Shown: positions 8,393 through 16,581 of the stretch, in pieces
Numbering within the stretch: the first letter of the stretch is position 1
How the letters are laid out: each line of letters opens with the position of its first letter
Source: Halorientalis sp. IM1011
Lineage (GTDB): Archaea; Halobacteriota; Halobacteria; Halobacteriales; Haloarculaceae
NCBI RefSeq assembly: GCF_001989615.1
Contig: NZ_CP019067.1
Location: 1,550,001 to 1,614,000, forward strand
DNA length: 64,000 nucleotides
Reading direction: 5' to 3'
The notes under the pieces: model-generated
Told to the model about the DNA's origin: nothing
The model's database searches: none
The model's input: the letters and a program-made list of their open reading frames with translations, nothing else
Made by a program: the position numbers and the translations under genes

Positions 8393-9805
8393 CTAGTCGC
8401 CGAACGGGCCGCCACCGCCGCCCATACCGCCCATGCCGCCGCCGGGGCCGCCGGGTCCGCCACCGCCCTGTTGCATCTGCTTCATCATCCGCTCCATGTC
8501 GGCGTCACCCATGCCCTGGAACTGGTTGAGGGTCTTGGCCATCATCTTGTGCTGTTCGAGCAACTCGCGCACGCGGTCCTCGCTCGTGCCCGACCCCTTT
8601 GCGATGCGCTTGACCTGGCTCTGGCCGATCGAGCGGGGGTGTTCGAGTTCGTCGTCGGTCATCGAGTCCATGATGACCTCGAAGCTCCGCATCCGATCCT
8701 TGGTCACGTCCATGGCGTTGTCGGGCAACTGGTCCATCAGCCCGCCGCCCATGCCGGGGATCATGTCCATCACCTGGTCGAGCGGCCCCATGTTGTCCAT
8801 GGCCTTCATCTGGTGGCGCATGTCCCGGAGGGTGAACTCCCCCTCCATCAGGTCCTCGGGGTCCCAGTCCTCCTCGTCCTGGGTCTCCTCCATCGCGCGC
8901 TCGACGCGCTCGGTGAGCTGTTTGAGGTCGCCCATCCCGAGCAGCCGGGAGATGAACCCCGACGGCTCGAACCGCTCGATATCTTGTACCGTCTCGCCGG
9001 TCCCGAGGAAGGCGATCGACGAGCCGGTCTCGTTGACGGCCGCGAGTGCGCCGCCACCTTTCGCCGTCCCGTCGAGTTTCGTGATGGCGACGCCGTCGAT
9101 GCCGATGGCCTCCTCGAACTCGCGGGCCTGATCCTTGGCGGACTGGCCCATCGCGGCGTCGATGACGAGCAGGTTCCGGTCGGGGTCGACGGCGTCGTCG
9201 ATGCGCTCGATCTGGTCGATAAGTTCCTGGTTCAGACCGTCACGACCGGCGGTGTCGACGATACGCACGTCGGCTTCCTCGGTCGCTTCGAGGCCGGCCT
9301 CGGCGATCTCGACGGGGTCCTCGGCGTCGGGGTCCCCGTAGAAGTCCACCTCGGCGTTGTCGGCCATCTGCTTTGCCTGATCGTACGCGCCGGGGCGGTC
9401 GGTGTCGGTCTGGATGACCGCGGGACGCAGCCCCTTCTTCGAGAACCACCACGCCATCTTGGCCGCGGTGGTGGTCTTCCCGGACCCGTAGAGACCGGCG
9501 AGCAGGATGGTCTGGTTCTCCAGGGGCAGGTCGGTCGACTCGCCCACCAGTTCGACCATCTCCTCGTAGACCACGCGGAGCACCCAGTCACGGGCGGAGG
9601 TGCTGCTGGGCGGTTCCTCTTCGAGGGCCCGCTGTTCGATGTTGTCCGACAGCTCCATCACCAGGCTCGTGTCCACGTCGGCCTGCAGCAGCGAGCGCTG
9701 GATCTCCTTGACGACGTCTTCCACGTCGTCTTCGTCGATGCGGGACTTCCCCCGGAGGTCGTCGAGCGTCCCCCGGAGCGAACTCCCCAGATCGTCGAGC
9801 ACCAT
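8393..9805 (-). CDS. srp54: Signal recognition particle GTPase SRP54
   Basis: A 470-residue SRP54/Ffh. It binds 7S RNA and hydrophobic signal sequences and docks ribosome-nascent chains at FtsY for co-translational membrane insertion. Domain order is N (about 1-90), G (P-loop [10 protein letters not shown] at ~104-113; [14 protein letters not shown]), then a methionine-rich M domain from about residue 300 with [20 protein letters not shown] and [12 protein letters not shown]. The tail is a Gly/Met repeat, common in archaeal SRP54. Last gene of the rplX-pfdA-ftsY-srp54 run. It converges with the racemase-like gene, with only one base between the two stop codons. Confidence 0.97.
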   Translation of the reverse strand: MVLDDLGSSLRGTLDDLRGKSRIDEDDVEDVVKEIQRSLLQADVDTSLVMELSDNIEQRALEEEPPSSTSARDWVLRVVYEEMVELVGESTDLPLENQTILLAGLYGSGKTTTAAKMAWWFSKKGLRPAVIQTDTDRPGAYDQAKQMADNAEVDFYGDPDAEDPVEIAEAGLEATEEADVRIVDTAGRDGLNQELIDQIERIDDAVDPDRNLLVIDAAMGQSAKDQAREFEEAIGIDGVAITKLDGTAKGGGALAAVNETGSSIAFLGTGETVQDIERFEPSGFISRLLGMGDLKQLTERVERAMEETQDEEDWDPEDLMEGEFTLRDMRHQMKAMDNMGPLDQVMDMIPGMGGGLMDQLPDNAMDVTKDRMRSFEVIMDSMTDDELEHPRSIGQSQVKRIAKGSGTSEDRVRELLEQHKMMAKTLNQFQGMGDADMERMMKQMQQGGGGPGGPGGGMGGMGGGGGPFGD

Positions 9806-9872
9806 GGTTAGTTACCCGAGGTACGCCGGCCAAGCGGTAAAGCCTTTTTCTGTCGGGGAGGCGAGGCCGGAC

Positions 9873-11045
9873 CTACGCCGCCGCCTCGTCCGCGCCCGGT
9901 TCCTCGTCGTCGTGGCCGAGCAGGCGGTCGACGATGACCTCGGGGTCGAACGGTTCGAGGTCGTCGTAGTCCTGCCCGGTCCCCAGAAAGAGGATGGGTT
10001 TGCCCGTGACCTGGGCGATGGAGATGGCCGCGCCGCCCTGTGGATCGGCGTCGGCCTTCGTCAGGACCGCGCCGTCGATCGCGGCGGCGTCGTCGAACTC
10101 CCGGGCGCGGTTGACCGCGTCCTGTCCCGCCACCGCCTCGTCGACGAAGATCGTCATGTCGGGCTCGATCACGCGATCGATCTTCTGGAGCTGATCCATC
10201 AGGTCGTTGCTGGTGTGGAGTCGGCCGGCCGTGTCCCCGAGCACCACGTCCACGTCGTTTGCCTCGGCGTACTCGACGGCGTCGTAGATGACCGCCGCCG
10301 GGTCCGATCCCTGCTCGTGGGAGATCAGCCGCTCGTCCAACGCGTCTGCGTGTTGCTGGAGCTGTTCGTTCGCGCCGGCCCGGTACGTGTCGCCGTTTGC
10401 CAGCACCGTCGAGTAGCCCCGCTCGTCGAACCACTGGGAGAGCTTGGCGATCGTCGTCGTCTTCCCGACGCCGTTGACGCCCGTGAAGATGATCGAGACG
10501 GGCTTGTCCGCCTCGTCGATCCGCTGCTCGAAGTCGAACTGCCCGACGCTGATCACGTCGATCAGGGCGTCGCGCAGCGCCTCCTCGACGACTAACCCTG
10601 TGGTCTTGACCTTCGAGCGCGTCTCACCGATCAGGTTCTCTCGGATCCCGCGCAGGATCTCCTGGGCGACGCTCAGCTCCACGTCCGAGGAGAGCAGCGC
10701 CATCTCCAGTTCGTCGAGCGGGCCTTCGAGGTCCTCCTCCTCGATGACCTCCTTGCCCGTGGCCGCGAGTTTCGCCCGCTCCATCAGGCCGCGGTCGCTC
10801 CCGCCGTCGTCCTCGGACTCCGGTTCGGGCTCCGGTTCCGGCTCGGCCTCCCGGTCGGACTCCGATTCCGGTGCCGGCTCGGCGTCGGCCTGTGCTGTGT
10901 CCGCATTGGCTTCCGGATCGGATGCCGTGGGTTCGGGCTCGTCGGCGGCGTCGACCGCGTCGTCGGGGGCGGCCTCGTCGCTCTCGGCCTCCTCCTCGAC
11001 GTTCTCCTTGAAGCTGTTGAGCTTGTCTTTCAGTCCGTCGAACAT
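9873..11045 (-). CDS. ftsY: Signal recognition particle receptor FtsY
   Basis: A 390-residue SRP receptor GTPase. It begins with a short amphipathic segment (MFDGLKDKLNSFKENV), followed by an unusually acidic, Pro/Glu-rich A domain (residues ~17-85), then the NG domain with P-loop GVNGVGKTTT (189-198), DTAGRLHTSND and TKADAD motifs. It receives SRP54-ribosome complexes at the membrane. It is encoded 6 nt downstream of pfdA and 67 nt upstream of srp54 on the same strand, consistent with one transcript. The acidic linker is an adaptation seen in haloarchaeal FtsY proteins. Confidence 0.97.
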   Translation of the reverse strand: MFDGLKDKLNSFKENVEEEAESDEAAPDDAVDAADEPEPTASDPEANADTAQADAEPAPESESDREAEPEPEPEPESEDDGGSDRGLMERAKLAATGKEVIEEEDLEGPLDELEMALLSSDVELSVAQEILRGIRENLIGETRSKVKTTGLVVEEALRDALIDVISVGQFDFEQRIDEADKPVSIIFTGVNGVGKTTTIAKLSQWFDERGYSTVLANGDTYRAGANEQLQQHADALDERLISHEQGSDPAAVIYDAVEYAEANDVDVVLGDTAGRLHTSNDLMDQLQKIDRVIEPDMTIFVDEAVAGQDAVNRAREFDDAAAIDGAVLTKADADPQGGAAISIAQVTGKPILFLGTGQDYDDLEPFDPEVIVDRLLGHDDEEPGADEAAA

Positions 11046-11051
11046 GGCCCC

Positions 11052-11519
11052 TTACTCGTCGTCGCCGCCCTGCTCCTGCATCTGGGCCATCTGCTGTTGC
11101 ATCTGCTGCTGTTGCATCTGCTGGGCCTTCTCCTCGAGTTCGTCACTCTCGTCCTCGATCTCGCTGATCTCGTCGCGAACGTCCTCGATCCGGTCGTCGA
11201 GGGTGTCCTTCTTGTTTTCGAGGGTCGTGACGGCGTCGGTCTGGTCGCGCTCGGCCGCGTACCCGCCGCCCAGCGAGACGATGATCTCGTCGATGTCCTG
11301 GATCTCGGCGCGGACGTACGCGTCGCCGCCCAGCGGGACCTGGACCGTCTCGCCCGTGTCGAGCGTCTGGATGGCCTCGATGGCCTCGTCGATCTCACCC
11401 TGTTCGGCCTGCAGGTCCTCGATCTCGGCTTCGAGGGTCTCTTTTTCCTCTTCGAGGGCCTGGATCTCCTCTGCGAGCTGCTGAAGCTGGCCGCCGCCAC
11501 CGCCGCCACCGAGGCTCAT
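11052..11519 (-). CDS. pfdA: Prefoldin alpha subunit
   Basis: A 155-residue coiled-coil chaperone subunit. Two long heptad-repeat helices (about residues 10-50 and 90-140) flank the beta-hairpin region containing TVQVPLGGDAYVRAEI and VSLGGGYAAE, the signature of the archaeal alpha subunit. Two alpha and four beta subunits form a jellyfish-shaped hexamer that hands unfolded proteins to the thermosome. The C-terminus is Gln/Met-rich. The ATG overlaps the stop of rplX (ATGA), giving translational coupling in the rplX-pfdA-ftsY-srp54 operon. Confidence 0.95.
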   Translation of the reverse strand: MSLGGGGGGGQLQQLAEEIQALEEEKETLEAEIEDLQAEQGEIDEAIEAIQTLDTGETVQVPLGGDAYVRAEIQDIDEIIVSLGGGYAAERDQTDAVTTLENKKDTLDDRIEDVRDEISEIEDESDELEEKAQQMQQQQMQQQMAQMQEQGGDDE

Positions 11520-11689
11520 TGGGCCACCTCACTGATTTCGACCTGTGTGCGCTTCAGGCCGTGCTTGGAGCCGAACTCGGCGTAGGTGTGCTCGACAGCC
11601 ACGTCCTCGTTTTCGGCTTCGAGCGTCTTCTCGAAGTTCTCCCACCCGTCGCGGGCCTGCCATCGACCACTTACAGTAAACTCGGTCAT
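11516..11689 (-). CDS. rplX: 50S ribosomal protein L18Ae/LX (eL20)
   Basis: A 57-residue protein beginning MTEFTVSGRWQARDGWENFE and ending in VEISEVAQ, with the conserved HTYAEFGSKHGLKR segment. This is archaeal ribosomal protein LX, the homologue of eukaryotic eL20/L18a. The stop codon overlaps the pfdA start by ATGA. It is the first gene of the pfdA-ftsY-srp54 transcript, a conserved euryarchaeal arrangement. Confidence 0.93.
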   Translation of the reverse strand: MTEFTVSGRWQARDGWENFEKTLEAENEDVAVEHTYAEFGSKHGLKRTQVEISEVAQ

Positions 11690-11747
11690 GTTCGGGACGT
11701 GCGGGACCGACGCGGAAGAATGTACCGACCTCTACTTTCCCACGTAG

Positions 11748-11960
11748 TTACTCCTCCCCCGTCGTATCGATACCCAGCGCCGCGTTCAGGCCACAGAAAC
11801 AGGTCGTGGCGTTGAACCCGAACGCGAGCGCGCCGATCCCCGCGAGCAGTCCCGTGGTCCGGTTCCCCTTCCGCAACGTGACGACGGCGACGACCGTCAG
11901 GACGACCGCGAGCAGTGCGCGCCCCGTCCGATCGACACCGCCGACGTTCTTCTCGACCAT
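11748..11960 (-). CDS. DUF2892-type small membrane protein
   Basis: A 70-residue protein starting MVEKNVGGVDRTGRALLAVV. The NVG-x-DR-x-R start followed by two hydrophobic segments (residues ~14-30 and ~38-55) is the DUF2892 (YgaP-type membrane anchor) pattern. Two cysteines occur near the end of the second helix (TTCFCGLNAALG). The start at 11960 is supported by a TATA box 27 nt upstream that lies inside the 3' end of surE, so the gene has its own promoter. Molecular role unknown; related domains in bacteria are sometimes fused to rhodanese. Confidence 0.8.
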   Translation of the reverse strand: MVEKNVGGVDRTGRALLAVVLTVVAVVTLRKGNRTTGLLAGIGALAFGFNATTCFCGLNAALGIDTTGEE

Positions 11961-11983
11961 GTCCCCCAGTTGGGTCGCGGGGA

Positions 11984-11992
11984 ACTTAATTT
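11984..11992 (-). promoter_or_regulatory. TATA box of the DUF2892 gene
   Basis: On the minus strand AAATTAAGT lies about 27 nt before the ATG at 11960, overlapping the surE stop codon. Spacing fits a leaderless transcript and decides the start. Confidence 0.55.
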
Positions 11993-12876
11993 CGACCGTC
12001 GAGGCCCTCTTTGCGACTTCGCTCGCGGGCGCGCTCGCCGTCGTTGTAGCCGTCGACCACCTGCTGGAGCGCACCGGTCTCGACCGACAGCGCGGGCGCG
12101 GTCAGGGGAGAGACGCTGACCTCGCCCTCGACCAAGGCGCGGCGGTCCGAGCCGACGGGGTAGCGCTCCCGGAGGTCCTCGTCGGCGGGGAAGGGGCTCT
12201 CCCAGCCGACGGTGTTGGGCCAGACCACGTCGCGAATGGCGATATCGCCCTCCCGTGGTTTGCCGAGATCGACCTCGTCGCGCTCGGTGGCTTCGTGTTC
12301 CACGTCGACGGCGTAGTCGTGGTGGGGTTCGGTCAGCCGCATCGGGGATTCGGACACGTCGACGGGCGCGTTGACGTTCAACACGTCGGCCTGCTCGAAC
12401 ACGCCTGTACTCTGGCTGCGGACCAGCAATTCCCGGGCCACCTTCGCCGGCCGGCCGAAGTCGTACTCCTCGGGCGGGTGGACGAAGAAGTCCTGCGCGT
12501 GGTAGGCCGAGATTGCCATCCCGGGCATATCGAGGAAGGCGGCCTCGATACACGCGCCGACGGTACCCGAGCGGCCGACGACGTAGTTGCCGGCGTTGGG
12601 ACCGTGGTTACAGCCCGCGACGACGAAATCGAAGTCGGCGTCGAGGCCGCCGACTCCGTAGGCCACGCAGTCGGCGGGCGTCCCCTCGATGGCGTAGCCC
12701 CAGGGATGCTCCTCGCGGGTGGTGCGGTGGGTGCGGGTCCGGCCCGTACCGCTCCGGTTGTCCGTCGGTGCGACGACGGTCACGTCGGCGACCCCCGTCA
12801 GTTCCTCGTACAGCGCCGCCAGCCCGGGGGCGTCGATGCCGTCGTCGTTCGTCAACAGCACGTGGAGGGTAGTCAC
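11986..12876 (-). CDS. surE: 5'/3'-nucleotidase SurE
   Basis: A 296-residue SurE-family metal-dependent phosphatase that hydrolyses nucleoside monophosphates. The N-terminal motif LLTNDDGIDAPG provides the metal-binding aspartates D11 and D12. The conserved Ser/Asn loop is seen in APTDNRSGTGRTRT, and GCNHGPNAG (~110) is the second metal-site motif. Length is a little above the usual ~250 because of a C-terminal acidic/Arg-rich tail. Divergently oriented from the MgtE-type pair, with a 120-nt shared promoter region. Confidence 0.93.
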   Translation of the reverse strand: MTTLHVLLTNDDGIDAPGLAALYEELTGVADVTVVAPTDNRSGTGRTRTHRTTREEHPWGYAIEGTPADCVAYGVGGLDADFDFVVAGCNHGPNAGNYVVGRSGTVGACIEAAFLDMPGMAISAYHAQDFFVHPPEEYDFGRPAKVARELLVRSQSTGVFEQADVLNVNAPVDVSESPMRLTEPHHDYAVDVEHEATERDEVDLGKPREGDIAIRDVVWPNTVGWESPFPADEDLRERYPVGSDRRALVEGEVSVSPLTAPALSVETGALQQVVDGYNDGERARERSRKEGLDGRN

Positions 12877-12965
12877 AGTGAGGCGTTGGCGTGCCGACGC
12901 GTCAGTCTTTCGGGCTCCCGTGTCCTCCGATCACACGCCACACAGAGATCGACCGGGCTACCGGG

Positions 12966-12973
12966 GTTTTTAC
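12966..12973 (+). promoter_or_regulatory. TATA box of the MgtE-type gene pair
   Basis: GTTTTTAC centred about 28 nt before the ATG at 12997, fitting a leaderless promoter in the surE/MgtE divergent region. Confidence 0.5.
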
Positions 12974-12996
12974 CCTGCGGGTTCGTTGGCCCGCCA

Positions 12997-13575
12997 ATGA
13001 CGGTCCGCGAGGTCGCCGCCGAGGCCTACCGCGAGGCGCTCCCGGTGCTCGCCGTGAGCGCGGTCGGAGGCCTGTTCGCCGGCGTCGTCCTCGGCGGGAT
13101 GGAGGCGGAACTCGAAGCGGTTCCCGGCCTGTTGATGCTCGTCCCAGCCCTGCTCGCGACCCGCGGGAACGTCTACGGGTCGCTCGGGGCGCGACTCGCC
13201 TCCGCACTCCACCAGGGGCTGATCGAACCCCGTCTGACGCTCGACGACGAGCGGTTGCGGGGCGCGATCGCGGCGGCGCTGGCCAACGGCGTCCTCGTCA
13301 GCCTGTTCGCGGCCGTCCTCGCGTTCGTCGTCCTCGCCGTACTGGGTCGGTCCGTGGCCCCCTTGCCGACGCTGGTCGGCATCGCCGGCATCGCCGGTCT
13401 GATCTCCGGCCTCCTGCTGACGGCGGCGGTCGTCGGCGTCGTCTTCGTCGGGTATCGCCGCGGCTACAACCCCGACACGCTCGCGGGGCCGGTCGTCACG
13501 ACCACGGGCGACGTGGTCGGGGTCGCCACACTCCTGCTCGCCACGCGAATCGTCCTCGGGCTGGGTGGGCTCTGA
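12997..13575 (+). CDS. MgtE/SLC41-type divalent cation channel, half protein 1
   Basis: A 192-residue membrane protein with about five transmembrane helices, corresponding to one integral MgtE domain without the cytoplasmic N and CBS domains. The SLC41 signature is present in PALLATRGNVYGSLGARL (residues ~46-63), and NPDTLAGPVVTTTGDVVGV (~158-176) carries the pore-lining Asp of MgtE. Its TGA overlaps the ATG of the next, homologous gene by one base (TGATG), so the two are translated together and presumably form a heterodimeric pore for Mg2+ or a related cation. The start at 12997 fits the upstream TATA box. Confidence 0.85.
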   Translation: MTVREVAAEAYREALPVLAVSAVGGLFAGVVLGGMEAELEAVPGLLMLVPALLATRGNVYGSLGARLASALHQGLIEPRLTLDDERLRGAIAAALANGVLVSLFAAVLAFVVLAVLGRSVAPLPTLVGIAGIAGLISGLLLTAAVVGVVFVGYRRGYNPDTLAGPVVTTTGDVVGVATLLLATRIVLGLGGL

Positions 13576-14132
13576 TGGAGACGCGCTGGTCCCCCGGCGC
13601 GATCATGCGGACGATGCTTCCCATCCTGCTGGTCCTGACTTGCATCGAACTCGCCAGCGGGTTCGTCCTCGATACCTTCGAGGGCACCCTGCTCCGGTAC
13701 CCCTCACTGCTCGTGCTGGTGCCCGTCACCATCGGGATGGCGGGCAACCTCGGGAGCGTCCTCGCGGCGCGGCTCTCGACGGTGGTCCACCTCGGCCTGC
13801 TCTCCTTCGAGCCGGACGACGAGTACCTGCTGGGCAACGCCGTCGCGACACTGGCGCTTGCGGTCACGCTCTTCCCGCTGGTCGGGGGCGGCGCGTGGCT
13901 GGCCCAGCTGCTCGTGGGCGGGACCGCACTCGGGATCGGGACCGTCGTGCTGGTGGCGTTCGCCAGCGGCGCGGTGCTGGCGCTGCTGGCGATCGTCGTG
14001 ACGCTGGTGACGACCTACGCCGCGTATCGGTTCGGGCTGGATCCCGACGACGTGGTGATCCCGGTCGTCACCAACGTCTGTGACGTGCTGGGCGTCGTAG
14101 TCCTGTTCGCCGTGGTTCGGCTGGTGATCTGA
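13575..14132 (+). CDS. MgtE/SLC41-type divalent cation channel, half protein 2
   Basis: A 185-residue homologue of the preceding protein. It has VPVTIGMAGNLGSVLAARLS (residues ~51-70) as the SLC41 signature and DPDDVVIPVVTNVCDVLGV (~155-173) as the second motif, with the pore Asp conserved. About five transmembrane segments. Translation is coupled to the upstream half through TGATG. Two complementary MgtE membrane domains encoded as separate adjacent genes lack the regulatory CBS gating domain of bacterial MgtE, so Mg2+ sensing, if present, must come from elsewhere. Confidence 0.85.
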   Translation: METRWSPGAIMRTMLPILLVLTCIELASGFVLDTFEGTLLRYPSLLVLVPVTIGMAGNLGSVLAARLSTVVHLGLLSFEPDDEYLLGNAVATLALAVTLFPLVGGGAWLAQLLVGGTALGIGTVVLVAFASGAVLALLAIVVTLVTTYAAYRFGLDPDDVVIPVVTNVCDVLGVVVLFAVVRLVI

Positions 14133-14171
14133 ATAGTCAGGGCTTTGGCTCGCAGGACCCAAGGACCGCCG

Positions 14172-15200
14172 ATGGCACCGTTGCCGACGGCGTTGCTGGT
14201 CGACGTGCTGGTCCGCGTCGCGTCGATCACCGTCTTCATCGCGCTGGGAGTCGGGCTGGCCAGCGTCGCCGTCGAGTTCGGCGCGGTCGAGTACATCGCG
14301 GGTTTTGCCCGCCCCCTGACCCAGCCCGCGAACCTCCCGCCGGAGGTCGGGACGGCGATTCTGGCGACGACGGCCTCCCCCACCGCCGGGTACGGCATGC
14401 TCGCGGAGTACCGGGAGGCCGGCCTGCTCGACGACCGCGCGACGCTCGTCGCCGTCACCATGAACACCTTCTTCGGATTCGCCCAGCACATCTTCACCTT
14501 CTACGCGCCCGTGTTGATCCCCATCCTCGGTCTGAAGGTCGGTCTCATGTACGTCGGCGCGCGGGCGCTGATCTCGCTCGCGATCACCGCGACCGGCGTG
14601 CTAGCCGGGGCCCTTCTGCTCTCGGAGCGAAACGTCGATACGACAGTTGAGGCCGACGTGGACGAACCGGCGGCGGGTGCGGAGGCTGACGGCGGCGAGC
14701 CACGCGACCGCCGCGCCAGACTCCGGGCCGCCGCCGCGAGCACCGTCGAGAAGATTCGCGACATCGTTCCGAGACTGCTCGTGGTCTACCTGATCGTCGC
14801 GACGCTCGTGGCCTACTACGATGAGATCGTCACCGTTCTGTTCGGCAGTCCGGACGCGCTCGGGGTCGCGAGCGCGGTCGCTCCGGTCACGGGTGCGCTG
14901 GGCCTCCCGAGCGCTGCGATCCCGACCATCGCGGTGTTCGCGGTGGACACGACCAACGGCGCGATCTTCATCGCCCCGCTGGTCGAGAACGGGACCTTCA
15001 CCGCGCGGGCGGCCGTGGCGACGATGCTCGTGGGCGGGATCGTCTCCTTCGCCGTCTCGACGTTCAAGCGGTCGATCCCCTTCCAGTACGGGATCTGGGG
15101 CCGGGAGTTCGGCAGCAAGGTGATCGTCGTCAACACGGTACTGAAGGTCCTCTTTATCGCCGTGGCACTGGTCGTCCTGCTCGCGCCGTCGGCGGTGTGA
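14172..15200 (+). CDS. Nucleoside-recognition (Gate) domain membrane protein
   Basis: A 342-residue multi-pass membrane protein with two Gate-like halves (residues ~5-165 and ~200-340) joined by an acidic, soluble linker (ERNVDTTVEADVDEPA... to ~190). Motifs such as ASPTAGYGMLAEY and NTFFGFAQHIFTFYAPV in the first half recall the nucleoside-recognition/Gate family found in spore-maturation and nucleoside-transporter-related proteins. An in-frame TTG at 14145 exists, but the ATG at 14172 gives a sensible N-terminus. The substrate is unknown; it follows the MgtE-type pair by 39 nt, so co-transcription is possible. Confidence 0.7.
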   Translation: MAPLPTALLVDVLVRVASITVFIALGVGLASVAVEFGAVEYIAGFARPLTQPANLPPEVGTAILATTASPTAGYGMLAEYREAGLLDDRATLVAVTMNTFFGFAQHIFTFYAPVLIPILGLKVGLMYVGARALISLAITATGVLAGALLLSERNVDTTVEADVDEPAAGAEADGGEPRDRRARLRAAAASTVEKIRDIVPRLLVVYLIVATLVAYYDEIVTVLFGSPDALGVASAVAPVTGALGLPSAAIPTIAVFAVDTTNGAIFIAPLVENGTFTARAAVATMLVGGIVSFAVSTFKRSIPFQYGIWGREFGSKVIVVNTVLKVLFIAVALVVLLAPSAV

Positions 15201-15209
15201 GAACGAAGA

Positions 15210-15224
15210 AGCGGCGCAGCCGCT
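15210..15224 (+). terminator. Small GC hairpin between convergent genes
   Basis: AGCGGC-GCA-GCCGCT is a perfect 6-bp stem with a GCA triloop, 10 nt after the Gate-protein stop and 32 nt before the end of the convergent zinc-finger gene. It could act as a transcription end signal in either direction; no oligo-T follows directly. Confidence 0.35.
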
Positions 15225-15255
15225 CGGGAGGCCCGAAAACAGCGAAGAAGTGCCC

Positions 15256-15387
15256 TCAGAGCGCGTGACCGGCGACCGGCTTCTTGGTCTCGATCTCCGT
15301 GTTGTGACAGGCGTTGCAGGTGTACTCGTTCAACTTCGTCGTCTCGTCGTTCAGAGCCATCCGTGTCCCGCACTGTGGGCAATACAT
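15256..15387 (-). CDS. Small two-CxxC zinc-finger protein
   Basis: A 43-residue protein, MYCPQCGTRMALNDETTKLN at the start, then EYTCNACHNTEIETKKP. Two CxxC knuckles (Cys3/Cys6 and Cys27/Cys30) separated by about 20 residues form a zinc-ribbon-like finger. It belongs to the class of haloarchaeal zinc-finger micro-proteins, several of which affect motility, biofilm or metabolism; no role can be assigned here. The upstream minus-strand sequence has a GGATTAAGG TATA-like element near 15410, supporting an independent promoter. Confidence 0.75.
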   Translation of the reverse strand: MYCPQCGTRMALNDETTKLNEYTCNACHNTEIETKKPVAGHAL

Positions 15388-15546
15388 TATGATTGTATAA
15401 GGGATGCCATTGACCTTAATCCTTTGCATCTGATAGGTCTGGTGAACCGTCTCACGGTACGGAATGACAGGGTCGGCGAAACGAGTCAGGGGTTTCGGCC
15501 TGTCGAGACTGTATCGTCGGAAAACGGCGAGAAGAAGTCCGGTCGC

Positions 15547-16488
15547 TCAGGCGCTGTCGGGGATGGGGTCTGCGATGACGACGGCTTCGCCGTCGATCAC
15601 CTCGTCGCCGTCGGTGCGGGCGGTAGTCGTCAGGCGGTAGCGGTCGTTCCCGAGGTCCTCGACGACCTCGCACTCGGCGGTGACCTCGCTGCCGATGTCG
15701 ACGGGGCCGAGGAAGGAAGTGTCCTGCGAGAGGTAGACGATGAGGCCCGGCAGTCGGGCTAAGGCGGCGCTGACGACGCCGACCACGAGCGTCCCGTGGG
15801 CGATGGGGCGGCCGAAGCGGGTCCCCTCGGCGTAGTCGGCGTCGAGGTGGAGGCGGTTGGTGTCGCCGCTGGCCTCGGCGAAGGCCTCCACGTCCTCCTG
15901 TGAGAGCGTCTTCGTGAACTGCACCACGTCGCCGACCTCGATGCGGTCGTCGTGGGGGCCGAGGCTCTCGAACTCCCACTCGTCGCGCTCGTAGGCGGTG
16001 TCGACGCGTTCGCGGTGGTGGCGGTCCCCGGACGGTTCCACACTGGCCGTCGCCCGGCGGCTGAAGTGAGGCAAGTAGTAGGAGAGGTCGGTCGTCGTGA
16101 CGATGCCGACGAGCTCGCCGTCGCCGGACTGCGTCCGGCTGCCAGAGGCGCTTCGCGCCTCGCTGTCGTCGGTCACGGGGAGTTTCTTGATCGTGTGCTC
16201 GCGGAAGAGGTCGACGGCCGCCTCGATCGGCTCGTCGGCGTCGACGGTGACGACCGGCGTGGACATGCAGTCGGCGGCAGTCACGGTACCAGTGTCGTGG
16301 CCCCCGGCCACGAGGGCGACCACGTCCGATTCGGTGACGATACCGACGGGGTCGCCGGCTTCGACGACGACGGCCGAGCCGATATCCTCACCGTGGAGCA
16401 GTTGAGCGACCGCAGTGGCGTCGAGGTCGGGATCGATCGTCTCGACTGTCGAGTTCATCACTTCGCGGACGGTAACGGGCACGAGCAT
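15547..16488 (-). CDS. CBS-pair and MaoC-like hotdog hydratase fusion
   Basis: A 313-residue fusion. CBS domain 1 spans residues ~5-58, CBS domain 2 ~68-137, and a MaoC/R-specific enoyl-CoA hydratase hotdog domain ~180-313. The hydratase-2 motif is complete: ASGDTNRLHLDADYAEGTRF followed by GRPIAHGTLV, with the catalytic Asp and His of the D-x-N-x-x-H pattern. The CBS pair likely senses an adenylate (AMP/ATP/SAM/CoA-like) and regulates acyl-CoA hydration. The second CBS domain carries a 13-residue insertion encoded by two adjacent palindromes (16123-16161). Domain fusion is clear; regulation is inferred. Confidence 0.88.
   Translation of the reverse strand: MLVPVTVREVMNSTVETIDPDLDATAVAQLLHGEDIGSAVVVEAGDPVGIVTESDVVALVAGGHDTGTVTAADCMSTPVVTVDADEPIEAAVDLFREHTIKKLPVTDDSEARSASGSRTQSGDGELVGIVTTTDLSYYLPHFSRRATASVEPSGDRHHRERVDTAYERDEWEFESLGPHDDRIEVGDVVQFTKTLSQEDVEAFAEASGDTNRLHLDADYAEGTRFGRPIAHGTLVVGVVSAALARLPGLIVYLSQDTSFLGPVDIGSEVTAECEVVEDLGNDRYRLTTTARTDGDEVIDGEAVVIADPIPDSA
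16123..16161 (-). repeat. Double palindrome inserted in frame in the CBS-MaoC gene
   Basis: Two perfect hairpins abut with a 5-nt spacer. On the minus strand the first is GAGGCGC-GAA-GCGCCTC (16161-16145), the second GCCGGAC-GCA-GTCCGGC (16139-16123). Together they are 39 nt, exactly 13 codons, encoding EARSASGSRTQSG between TDDS and the normal DGELVGIVTTTDL continuation of the CBS fold. Both loops are GNA triloops closed by C-G. Confidence 0.7.
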
Positions 16489-16581
16489 CTGTCGACACCT
16501 CCGGGGCCACTCTCCCTATGCCTTGGGGTCGACACGACGGTCGGCCTCGCCGCTCAAGTGGCTGGCCCTCACAGACGGGGT

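Noticed and set aside
11806-13575. A 589-codon plus-strand frame reading through surE into the MgtE-type gene
   Set aside because: Only the part from 12997 (192 residues) has membrane helices and the MgtE motifs. Upstream of it the frame is antisense to surE, and a TATA box sits just before 12997.
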